Assembly (NCBI RefSeq): GCF_002005205.3
Contig: NZ_CP019702.2
Location: 983,501-1,047,500, forward strand
Length of the DNA stretch: 64,000 bases
Direction of reading: 5' to 3'
Source of the DNA: Rhizobium rhizogenes
GTDB lineage: Bacteria; Pseudomonadota; Alphaproteobacteria; Rhizobiales; Rhizobiaceae
Numbering within the stretch: the first letter of the stretch is position 1; each line of letters begins with the position of its first letter. The position numbers and the translations under genes were made by a program. Shown in pieces: positions 54,528-61,784 of the stretch. The notes below the pieces were generated by a model, which was not told the origin of the DNA, ran no database searches, and was given only the letters and a program-made list of their open reading frames with translations.

Positions 54528-56027
54528 TCAACTTCCGATCCCGGCATCCGTCGTACGCAACAGCTTCTCCACCACGGCAAGCAGAGAATTGAGCGGCCGG
54601 TCATCCCGATAAAAAGGAACGCCGGCGCGGACACGCCGGTAGATTGCGCGGGTGCCGGGCGCCATGCCGGCGTCCCCCGGCTGCATGTCATAGGCCTGCG
54701 CCGCGCACATGATCTCGATCGAAAGAATGGTTTCCAGATTGGCGATGATGGAGAGCGCCTTGTCGGCCGCAGGCGTGGCGTGGGTGAGGATATCTTCCTG
54801 CAGGGCAGACGTAATGCCGCCGTCCAGACTTGCGGGCGCGGCCAGCCGCCGGTTTTCCGCCGCCAGCGCCACCGCCGTATATTGAATGATCATGAAGCCG
54901 GAGCAGACACCGCTGCCTTCCGCCAGAAAAGCCGGCAGGCCGCTGACCAGCGGATTGACGAGACGGTCGATCCGGCGTTCCGCAATGCTCGCCAGTTCCG
55001 CAGCCGCCACGGCAAGACCATCCATGGCAAGCCCCAATGCCGCGCCGACCGCATGGGCCTGCGAATGCACCTGTGGCACATCGGGTGAGCCGGTGACGAC
55101 CGGATTGTCCGTCACGCTTGCCAATTCGCGATTTACCACCTCACCGATCTGCACGACGCTGTCACGAATGGCGCCATGGATTTGCGGCACGGCACGAAGA
55201 CTGAGCGGGTCCTGCGTGCGCGACCCCGCCGAGCGCGCCAGCAGGGGGCTTTCAGCCAGAAGATGGCGGAGATTGTTTCCCACAGCCTGAAGGCCCGGGG
55301 AAACGCGCAAAGCAAGCGGCGCCGCCGCGAAGGGATCGGACTGCGCCCCGAGATTTTCATAGCTCATCGCAGCCGCCGCGTCGGCCCAGTCCAGCAGGTT
55401 TTCCATATGCGATAGCGCCAGGCAGGCTAGTCCAGTGGCGCAGGGTGTTCCGTTGACGAGGCTCAGTCCCTCCTTGGCAAGCGGCACGAGCGGCGCAAGA
55501 CCAACCGCCGCCAATGCGTGGCGGCCGGACAGCCTTTCGTCACCACGCATCGCCTCGCCTTCGCCGATCAGTACCAGCCCGATCGCCGCTGCATGGGTGA
55601 GATACCCGACCGAACCGCGCGAGGGAATGACAGGCAGAATATCCGCATTCAGCAGGGCCAGCAGCGCCTCGACGGTCTCCACGCGAATACCGGAAAAGCC
55701 ATGGGAAAAATTGACGATCTGGGCAGCCATGACGGCGCGTGTCTTCTCCCGCCCCAGCGGTTCCCCCACCCCGCAGGAATGGCTGAGCAGGATGTTTCGC
55801 GACAGGGCCTGTTGCCGATCCCTGTCCACGATCACATCGCAGAGGGCGCCGACACCGGTATTGATGCCGTAACCACGCACGCCTTTCGACACCAGCGCCT
55901 CGACAATGTCACGCGCGGCGGCGATGCGCGCCCACGCCGCATCGGCAAGCTGGAGCCGCGCGCCTTTCGCAACCACGGCGACATCCCGCCACGACGCACC
56001 CTGATCGATGATCACGGTCTCAATCAT
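54528..56027 (-). CDS. hutH2: HutH2-like ammonia-lyase family protein lacking ASG
   Basis: Protein of 499 aa in the histidine/phenylalanine ammonia-lyase family: GYGINTGVGAL, ILLSHSCGVGEPL, NGTPCATGLACLAL, QDPLSLRAVPQIHG and a final ALQEDILTHATPAADKA. In the family the MIO electrophile forms from Ala-Ser-Gly in GSVGASGDLAPL; here the sequence is GSVGYLTHAAAIGL, so that triad is missing. The usual SGGNFHG and SANQED motifs are also changed. Its chemistry is therefore unclear: perhaps not a lyase of the usual type. The start overlaps the ABC ATPase gene by 8 bases, so it is the last gene of the hut transport operon. Confidence 0.85.
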   Translation of the reverse strand: MIETVIIDQGASWRDVAVVAKGARLQLADAAWARIAAARDIVEALVSKGVRGYGINTGVGALCDVIVDRDRQQALSRNILLSHSCGVGEPLGREKTRAVMAAQIVNFSHGFSGIRVETVEALLALLNADILPVIPSRGSVGYLTHAAAIGLVLIGEGEAMRGDERLSGRHALAAVGLAPLVPLAKEGLSLVNGTPCATGLACLALSHMENLLDWADAAAAMSYENLGAQSDPFAAAPLALRVSPGLQAVGNNLRHLLAESPLLARSAGSRTQDPLSLRAVPQIHGAIRDSVVQIGEVVNRELASVTDNPVVTGSPDVPQVHSQAHAVGAALGLAMDGLAVAAAELASIAERRIDRLVNPLVSGLPAFLAEGSGVCSGFMIIQYTAVALAAENRRLAAPASLDGGITSALQEDILTHATPAADKALSIIANLETILSIEIMCAAQAYDMQPGDAGMAPGTRAIYRRVRAGVPFYRDDRPLNSLLAVVEKLLRTTDAGIGS

Positions 56028-56850
56028 GATGGGCGGCCTCGGCGCCGGTGCGACGCTGCACGAAACGGGCGACATAGTCATTGGCGGGACGATTGAGAAT
56101 ATCGTCCGGCGTCCCGACCTGCACCAGTTTCCCATCCTTCAGAATTGCGATCTGCGCACCGATGCGCAGTGCCTCATCCAGATCATGGGTGATGAAGACG
56201 ATCGTCTTCGAGAGGTTCTTTTCCAGCTGCAGAAGCTGATCCTGCATATCCGCGCGGATCAAAGGGTCGAGGGCGGAAAATGCCTCATCCATCAGGATGA
56301 CGTCGGTATCGGCAGCCAGAGCCCGAGCAAGCCCGACACGCTGTTTCATGCCGCCGGAAAGCTGGTGGGGCATCTTGTTTTCATAACCGGCAAGCCCGAC
56401 GGTCTCGATCCACTGCATGCCGATCGGGTTCGCTTCCGCCTTCGAAAGCCCGCGTACACGCTGGCCATAAACGACATTCTGCAAAACGCTGCGATGTGGC
56501 ATCAGCCCGAAATTCTGGAACACCATGCTGACCCGGCGATTGCGAAAATCGCGCAGGTCCTTGGCGTTAAGATCGAGCACATTGCTGCCGCCAACCAGAA
56601 TTTCACCGCTTGTCGGTTCGATGAGGCGGTTGATATGGCGCACAAGCGTCGATTTTCCGGAACCCGACAGCCCCATGATGACGAAGATGCGGCTGCCGGC
56701 GATATCGAGGCTGACATTGTCGAGGCCGACGCTGCATCCGGTCTTGGCCAATATTTCGGCCTTGTCAGCGCCGTCCCGCGTCATGGCGAGCGCTGTCTTC
56801 CAGTTGCCGCCGAAAATCTTGGAAACGTTACGGATTGCGATATCAGTCAT
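56020..56850 (-). CDS. hutV: ABC transporter ATPase, HutV-like
   Basis: ATPase of 276 aa from the quaternary-amine/ProV group. Walker A is GLSGSGKST, signature [15 protein letters not shown], Walker [17 protein letters not shown] 56850 was chosen because residues before it lie within the permease gene. It overlaps hutW by 8 bases and hutH2 by 8 bases. No C-terminal CBS pair is present, unlike E. coli ProV. In Sinorhizobium the hutXWV system imports histidine and also betaines and proline. Confidence 0.9.
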   Translation of the reverse strand: MTDIAIRNVSKIFGGNWKTALAMTRDGADKAEILAKTGCSVGLDNVSLDIAGSRIFVIMGLSGSGKSTLVRHINRLIEPTSGEILVGGSNVLDLNAKDLRDFRNRRVSMVFQNFGLMPHRSVLQNVVYGQRVRGLSKAEANPIGMQWIETVGLAGYENKMPHQLSGGMKQRVGLARALAADTDVILMDEAFSALDPLIRADMQDQLLQLEKNLSKTIVFITHDLDEALRIGAQIAILKDGKLVQVGTPDDILNRPANDYVARFVQRRTGAEAAHHD

Positions 56851-57700
56851 CGCCGCGCTCCTTCCGGCTGGATTGGCCGAAGCCCTGTGTAATACGGTCG
56901 AGGACGATGGCGAGAATGACGATGCCCAAACCCGCCTCGAGACCCTTTCCGACATCCAGTGTCTGAATTCCGTTCAGGACCTGCTCGCCCAGGCCACGTG
57001 CGCCGATCATCGAGGCGACAACCACCATGGAAAGAGCCATCATGATCGTCTGGTTCAGACCGGCCATGATGGTGGGCGTGGCCAGCGGCAACTCCACTCC
57101 GAACAGGATTTGTGACGGGCTGCCGCCGAAAGCGGTTGCCGCCTCCACCACTTCGCGATCGACCTGACGGATGCCGAGATCGGTCAGCCGGATCAGCGGC
57201 GGCACAGCGTAGATGATGGTCGCGAGCACCGCCGGCACCTTGCCGAGGCCGAAAAGCATGATTGCCGGGATCAGATAAACGAAACTCGGCATCGTCTGCA
57301 TGACATCAAGGACAGGCAGCGTGATACGCCGCATGATCTGGCTTTTGGCAAGCCAGATGCCGACGGGAACGCCGATGATGACGGAGATCAGGCTGGCGAT
57401 GAGCATCAGCGCCAGTGTCTGCATCGTCAGATCCCATAGGCCGAGAGCGCCGACGACCAACAGCATGACGCCGACCATGAGAACAAGCGAGATTTTACGT
57501 GCGGCAAACCATGCAAGCACCAGGAAGGCGAGGAGAACCAGCCACCACGGCAGGCCGCGCAATATCCATTCCATGAACAGGATAACCTGCAGAATGGTCT
57601 GGGAAATCGCCTTGAACACGAAGCCGTAATTGACGACCAGCGACTGGACGAAGTCGTTGATCGGGCCGCGAATGGAAATATGAAAAGTTTCAGGAAACAT
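56843..57700 (-). CDS. hutW: ABC transporter permease, HutW-like
   Basis: Inner-membrane permease of 285 aa with about 6-7 hydrophobic segments. The quaternary-amine permease marks are [40 protein letters not shown] (as successive pieces) and the EAA-like segment [35 protein letters not shown]. It pairs with the overlapping hutV ATPase. A strong terminator lies between hutX and this gene, so its expression is probably lower than hutX. Confidence 0.9.
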   Translation of the reverse strand: MFPETFHISIRGPINDFVQSLVVNYGFVFKAISQTILQVILFMEWILRGLPWWLVLLAFLVLAWFAARKISLVLMVGVMLLVVGALGLWDLTMQTLALMLIASLISVIIGVPVGIWLAKSQIMRRITLPVLDVMQTMPSFVYLIPAIMLFGLGKVPAVLATIIYAVPPLIRLTDLGIRQVDREVVEAATAFGGSPSQILFGVELPLATPTIMAGLNQTIMMALSMVVVASMIGARGLGEQVLNGIQTLDVGKGLEAGLGIVILAIVLDRITQGFGQSSRKERGDD

Positions 57701-57761
57701 CGGGTGACGTCCTCGCACTTTGCCGTCTTCCGTCCCCGACGGTCACGGCTCTGACGGGAAA

Positions 57762-57793
57762 AGAAAAAGCCGCATGCCCATCCGGCATGCGGC
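57762..57793 (-). terminator. Terminator/attenuator between hutX and hutW
   Basis: Perfect 10-base stem GCCGCATGCC / GGCATGCGGC with a 5-base loop, followed on the minus strand by TTTTTCTT. It lies 11 bases after the hutX stop. Partial termination here would explain an excess of binding protein over permease. Confidence 0.8.
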
Positions 57794-57803
57794 CCCGTGA
57801 TTG

Positions 57804-58841
57804 CTACTTGATCGCGGCCTCGATACGGGTCTTGGCCTCCGGCGACACCCATGCGCCCCAGATATCGCCCTTGGTCTTCAGGAAGCGTGTTGCAGCGGCA
57901 ACCGCGTCAGCCTTCTTGTCGACCATGTAAGCGAGGCTGGAATTGACCTCTTCGAGGGGGAAAGTGGCCTTGCCGAGGATTTCCATGATATCCGGCGCGG
58001 CCTTGGCGAAGTCACTGTTGACGCCATAGGCAACCTCGACCGCCGGGAAAGCGCATCCCGCCTCACGCTTGCCATCGGCACTCGTCAGGTCCTTCCAGCA
58101 CGCTTCGGTATAGGCCGGCTCGGAAAGCTGCACGAGCTTGTATTTGCCCATGATCGCGGTTGGGCTCCAGTAATAGAACAGCAGCGGCTCACCCTGGAGA
58201 TAAGCGGCGCTGATCCCGGCATCCAGCGCCGTGCCCGTGCCGGGGCGGAAATTCACATAGGTTTGATCGAGCTTGTAGGCCTGAAGCTTGGCCGTATTGA
58301 CCCCCTCGCAGGTCCAGCCCGACGGGCAATTGAGGAAACGTCCCTTGGACGGCTCTTCAGGGTCCTGGAAAAGGGCGACGATCTTGGGATCGGAAAGCTG
58401 CTCGACACTTTTAAGGTCGGGGGCCTTTGCCTCTATGCCCTTTGTCGCGTCGCCCTTGATCAGATATTCGGGAACGAACCAGCCTTCGGAAGCGCCGACG
58501 AAAGTCTTGCCAACAGACGTTACCTGTCCTGCGGCCGCGGCCTTGTTCCAGACGTCGGAGCGGCCGATCCATTCCTCGGCGAAAATCTGGACGTCGTTAT
58601 TGGCCGTGGCCTGTTCCAGCGTCACGGAATTACCGGGAATGGAATCGACCTTGCAGTCATATCCCTTCGACAGAATGGCTTTCATGACCTCGGTGATGAA
58701 GGCGCCGCTCTCCCAGTCGATACCGGCGAAAGTAACGGTTTTCCCTTCTCCGCAATAGCTGGCGGCATGGGCCGAGCCCATCGGCAGCGCCGCAAACAGG
58801 GCAGTGGCGGCAAGCGCGAATTTAAATTTTGCATTCAACAT
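57804..58841 (-). CDS. hutX: Periplasmic histidine/betaine-binding protein, HutX-like
   Basis: Binding protein of 345 aa with a signal peptide (MLNAKFKFALAATALFAALP; cleavage near AHA-ASYC). The fold is OpuAC-type: VTFAGIDWESGAFITEVMKAIL, GNSVTLEQATANNDVQIFAEEWIGRS, and EPLLFYYWSPTAIMGKYKLVQL with the aromatic ligand cage. ATG 58841 follows AGGGGAATAAG. It is the first gene of the hut transport operon and is divergent from a HutC-type regulator. Confidence 0.9.
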   Translation of the reverse strand: MLNAKFKFALAATALFAALPMGSAHAASYCGEGKTVTFAGIDWESGAFITEVMKAILSKGYDCKVDSIPGNSVTLEQATANNDVQIFAEEWIGRSDVWNKAAAAGQVTSVGKTFVGASEGWFVPEYLIKGDATKGIEAKAPDLKSVEQLSDPKIVALFQDPEEPSKGRFLNCPSGWTCEGVNTAKLQAYKLDQTYVNFRPGTGTALDAGISAAYLQGEPLLFYYWSPTAIMGKYKLVQLSEPAYTEACWKDLTSADGKREAGCAFPAVEVAYGVNSDFAKAAPDIMEILGKATFPLEEVNSSLAYMVDKKADAVAAATRFLKTKGDIWGAWVSPEAKTRIEAAIK

Positions 58842-59036
58842 CTTATTCCCCTTTTTGATTGATGGTTGGCGTGGTGTCGGCACAAATTCATGCGGTGCCG
58901 GCGCGGGATCTCCCTGATGATATGATGAGAAACTGCCGATCTTTCCCCCGGGATCAGCGGCGCGGATTGTCATGACACACGGTCGCGACTCCACATCAGC
59001 AAAACCCGGACAACAAAGATAAATCCTCTCAAGTTC

Positions 59037-59048
59037 ACTATACAACTT
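59037..59048 (-). promoter_or_regulatory. HutC-type operator candidate near hutX
   Basis: Minus strand reads AAGTTGTATAGT; the TTGTATA core resembles known HutC/GntR boxes (TGTATATACA). Lies about 200 bases upstream of hutX. Confidence 0.45.
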
Positions 59049-59356
59049 CGATGAAATGGCTTCGATGCCACAGAACCGCAGGGAGAAGGGGCGGCGATGG
59101 GGAAACCGTCATCATCTTAAACCCTGATAACGCCAATCCAGCCATCCTGCGCCGTACTCCCTGCAGCCTTCTGCAAATCGACGGAAGCGCGAATGGCTCA
59201 CAAACCACGCATTCGCAGCTATTCCTTCCCGTATCGGCGGCGCTGGCCTGATTTCCCTTCCCGGAACCGCTCGGCACGCAAACATCCTCACCTCAGCCAT
59301 TCACGCGAAAAATGCGCCTGCAAAAGATCGACCCGTCACCCTCATCGACATTTTAC

Positions 59357-59370
59357 AAGTTGTATATGTA
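59357..59370 (+). promoter_or_regulatory. HutC-type operator candidate near hutC
   Basis: AAGTTGTATATGTA, sharing AAGTTGTATA with the first site and containing a TGTATATG-TA core close to HutC boxes. It lies about 105 bases before the regulator start; autoregulation is inferred. Confidence 0.5.
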
Positions 59371-59475
59371 ACCTTGCATGGTTTTAGGAGACAAGCAAGT
59401 GCAAAGATGATATTTTGCATGTGCCCGCAATGCTGGTTATATTTTAGGCAATCCGCCGATTTTTAGGGAGTTTAA

Positions 59476-60216
59476 ATGCCGTCCGTGATCGAAAGCGACC
59501 TTGCCACATCCAGCGAGTATCCTTCTCTGCCGCTCTATGAGCGCGTGAAAACGCAAATCAAGGCAAAGATCGCGAGCGGCGAATGGCCTCTCCATCACCG
59601 GGTCCCTTCCGAAAACGAGATGGTGGAGATGCTGGGCGTCAGCCGAATGACGGCAAACCGCGCCCTGCGCGAGCTTGCGACCGAAGGCGTCATCGTGCGC
59701 GTTCAGGGACGCGGTTCATTCGTCGCCTCGAAAAAAAGAAGCGCCGGCATGATGGGTGTGCGAAACATCGCCGACGAGATCAAGGAACGGGGTTCCTCCC
59801 ATCAGGCGAGCCTGATCCTGGCGCAGACCGAGGTATGCGGTCCCGATCTCGCCTCGGCGCTCGAAATCGACGTCGGCTCGAAGATCTTCCATTCGATCAT
59901 CGTGCATCATGAAGACGACGTGCCGATCCAGCTGGAGGACCGTTTCGTGAATGCCGAGGTCGCCCCCGATTATCTGCGGCAGGATTTCAGTTCCATGACG
60001 CCGAACGCCTATCTGACGGCGTTGGCACCAATCTCCCGGACCGAACAATTCATCGAGGCAGCCGCGCCGCAGCCATGGGAATGCAAATTACTGGCAATCG
60101 GCCGTAACGAGCCATGCCTGCAGGTTCGGCGGCGGACCTGGTCTTCCAGCCGCGCGGTAACATCGGTACGGTTATTATATCCGGGAAGCCGCTACCGGCT
60201 CGAAAGTCAGGAATAA
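59476..60216 (+). CDS. hutC: GntR/HutC-family regulator
   Basis: Regulator of 246 aa. A GntR winged helix at residues about 15-80 has LYERVKTQIKAKIASGEWPLHHRVPSENEM and LGVSRMTANRALRELATEGVIVRVQGRGSFVA. The UTRA ligand domain follows (IHVQLEDRFVNAEVAPDYL-like segment: VPIQLEDRFVNAEVAPDYLRQDF). In the family the inducer is urocanate or an N-formimino intermediate. It is divergent from the hutXWV-hutH2 operon and is the likely repressor of it. No hutU, hutI or hutF gene is in the window. Confidence 0.9.
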   Translation: MPSVIESDLATSSEYPSLPLYERVKTQIKAKIASGEWPLHHRVPSENEMVEMLGVSRMTANRALRELATEGVIVRVQGRGSFVASKKRSAGMMGVRNIADEIKERGSSHQASLILAQTEVCGPDLASALEIDVGSKIFHSIIVHHEDDVPIQLEDRFVNAEVAPDYLRQDFSSMTPNAYLTALAPISRTEQFIEAAAPQPWECKLLAIGRNEPCLQVRRRTWSSSRAVTSVRLLYPGSRYRLESQE

Positions 60217-60545
60217 AGATGCCAGATGACCATCGGCTGAACGGACGGAACGAGGCGCCCTCATCCGCCTGTGCGCCACTACCCTTTCCAGCTCCTGTGG
60301 GATTTATCCAAGTATTTGATTATTAATTAGTTTCCGACAATTTTCGCGTTTCTGGGATTGCCAGTTTCCCTGATTTCAAGGTTGTATTTCATACCGCATT
60401 CAGCCTGTGGCTTTTCGGGTCTCCGCCGTTAAGAATTTGTTAACCTAATCGAAGCGAATATTAGATTATTCTAATTACCCGCTATTGGGGTGATTCTGCG
60501 TTACGCACCGCGATAATCGGCAACGCAGCAGCTTGGGGAGAGAGC
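60217..60545. other. Promoter region of Csu-type pilus operon
   Basis: 329 bases before the pilin gene, AT-rich, with a 16-base inverted repeat ATTAGA-TTAT-TCTAAT at 60460-60475. No coding frame was recognised. Confidence 0.45.
60460..60475. promoter_or_regulatory. Inverted repeat upstream of pilin gene
   Basis: ATTAGA / TCTAAT arms with a 4-base centre in an AT-rich context, 71 bases before the pilin start. Candidate operator; no factor identified. Confidence 0.4.
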
Positions 60546-61043
60546 ATGAAGTTCACAACATCAGGCTACCTATTGTCACTTGCGGCGTGCATCCTTGTGC
60601 CGGCATCAGGCATGGCGCAGGTCGCCACCTCGAATTTCACGGTACAGATCACCATTCAGGCGGCATGCCAGATCAACTCGGCCGGCAATCTGAATTTCGG
60701 CACGAACGGCGTCATCAGTGACAATGTCGATGCCACCAGCCAGATCGTCGTCCAATGCACGTCCAGCACACCCTTCAGCCTGGGCCTGAGCGCGGGAGCC
60801 GGTTCGGGCGCCACCGTCGCCGACCGTCTGATGACATCCCCGGCAGGCGCTACCATTTCCTACTCGCTCTACACGACTGCCGCACACACCACGGTTTGGG
60901 GAGATACCGTGGGAACGGACCGGCAGACTGGAACAGGAACAGGAGCGCCGCAAACATTCACGGTCTATGGGCGTGTGCCTGCCCAGACGACACCTGCGGT
61001 CGGCGTCTATACCGATACGGTGACGGCCACGCTCAATTACTGA
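60546..61043 (+). CDS. Csu-type spore-coat-U pilin subunit
   Basis: Secreted pilin of 165 aa with a signal peptide (cleavage near GMA-QVATS). The SCPU domain has AACQINSAGNLNFGTNG, conserved Cys pair, the SISYSLYTT-like stretch ATISYSLYTTAAHTTVWG and the end GVYTDTVTATLNY. This is the family of CsuA/B-type adhesive pili. First of three pilus genes: pilin, chaperone (21 bases later), and usher. Only one pilin gene is present before the chaperone; tip adhesins or more pilins may lie beyond the right edge. Confidence 0.9.
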   Translation: MKFTTSGYLLSLAACILVPASGMAQVATSNFTVQITIQAACQINSAGNLNFGTNGVISDNVDATSQIVVQCTSSTPFSLGLSAGAGSGATVADRLMTSPAGATISYSLYTTAAHTTVWGDTVGTDRQTGTGTGAPQTFTVYGRVPAQTTPAVGVYTDTVTATLNY

Positions 61044-61064
61044 TCGCCATAGGGAGGATCGCGC

Positions 61065-61784
61065 ATGCGTCTTTTTACCTTAGCGGCTGCGTTTATTGCC
61101 GGTTTGAGTGTCTCACCTTCGCACGCAGCATCCCTGCGCGTTGCACCCGTCATCCTGGACCTGAGGGCGCCGACGGCGGCGTCCAGCCTGCGCATATGGA
61201 ATGACGCCAAAACTCCGATCAACGTTCAGGTGCGGATATTCCGCTGGGCCCAGCAAAACGGTTCGGACATCTATACCGCAGCCGAGGATGTTGTCGCCAG
61301 CCCGCCGATGACGCAGCTGAAACCGGGGGCGGAGAACCTTATCCGCATCGTGCGGCTTTCCAAGGCACCCGTCAGGGCAGAAGAAAGTTATCGCGTCATC
61401 GTGGACGAGTTGCCCGCTGCGGGAAGACCCCAGCCCGGCACGGTCAATCTGGTCGTTCGTCACTCGATACCCGTTTTCTTCTCCCCCGCATCCACAGGTG
61501 ATGCCGAGCCGGTCTGGTCGATAACGCCGCAGGGCAAAGGTTACAGGGTATCCGTCTCCAACGCGGGCCAGAAACGGATACGGATCGCCAATCTGAAAAT
61601 TCTGAGCGGCAACGGACAAGCGATTGCCCAGCAGCAGGGCCTCGTGGGCTATGTGCTCGGCAAATCCGGCGCAAGCTTCCTTGTTCCGGCGACAGGCGGC
61701 AAAAGAGCCGGCGGCACGCTGAAGATTTCAGCGGATAGCGAAGGCGGCCCCGTCAATGCGACGGCGCGCGTCAACGGCGGCTGA
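61065..61784 (+). CDS. csuC: Periplasmic pilus chaperone (CsuC-like)
   Basis: Protein of 239 aa with a signal peptide (cleavage near SHA-ASLRV). The immunoglobulin-like PapD fold is shown by LRVAPVILDLRAPTAASSLRIWNDAKTPINVQVRIFRW and KPGAENLIRIVR with the catalytic-cleft Arg/Lys pattern, then the chaperone strand ESYRVIVDELP. It would carry pilin subunits across the periplasm to the usher. The gene start is 21 bases after the pilin, with GGGAGGA as RBS. Confidence 0.92.
   Translation: MRLFTLAAAFIAGLSVSPSHAASLRVAPVILDLRAPTAASSLRIWNDAKTPINVQVRIFRWAQQNGSDIYTAAEDVVASPPMTQLKPGAENLIRIVRLSKAPVRAEESYRVIVDELPAAGRPQPGTVNLVVRHSIPVFFSPASTGDAEPVWSITPQGKGYRVSVSNAGQKRIRIANLKILSGNGQAIAQQQGLVGYVLGKSGASFLVPATGGKRAGGTLKISADSEGGPVNATARVNGG

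Larger units (their letters stand above)
58842..59475. other. Divergent hutX/hutC intergenic region, 634 bases
   Basis: Longest gap of the right part. Contains two copies of a palindrome-like motif AAGTTGTATA (59037-59048 on minus, 59357-59370 on plus). Several short frames occur but none has an RBS, signal or family likeness. Promoters for hutX and hutC lie at its ends. Confidence 0.55.
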
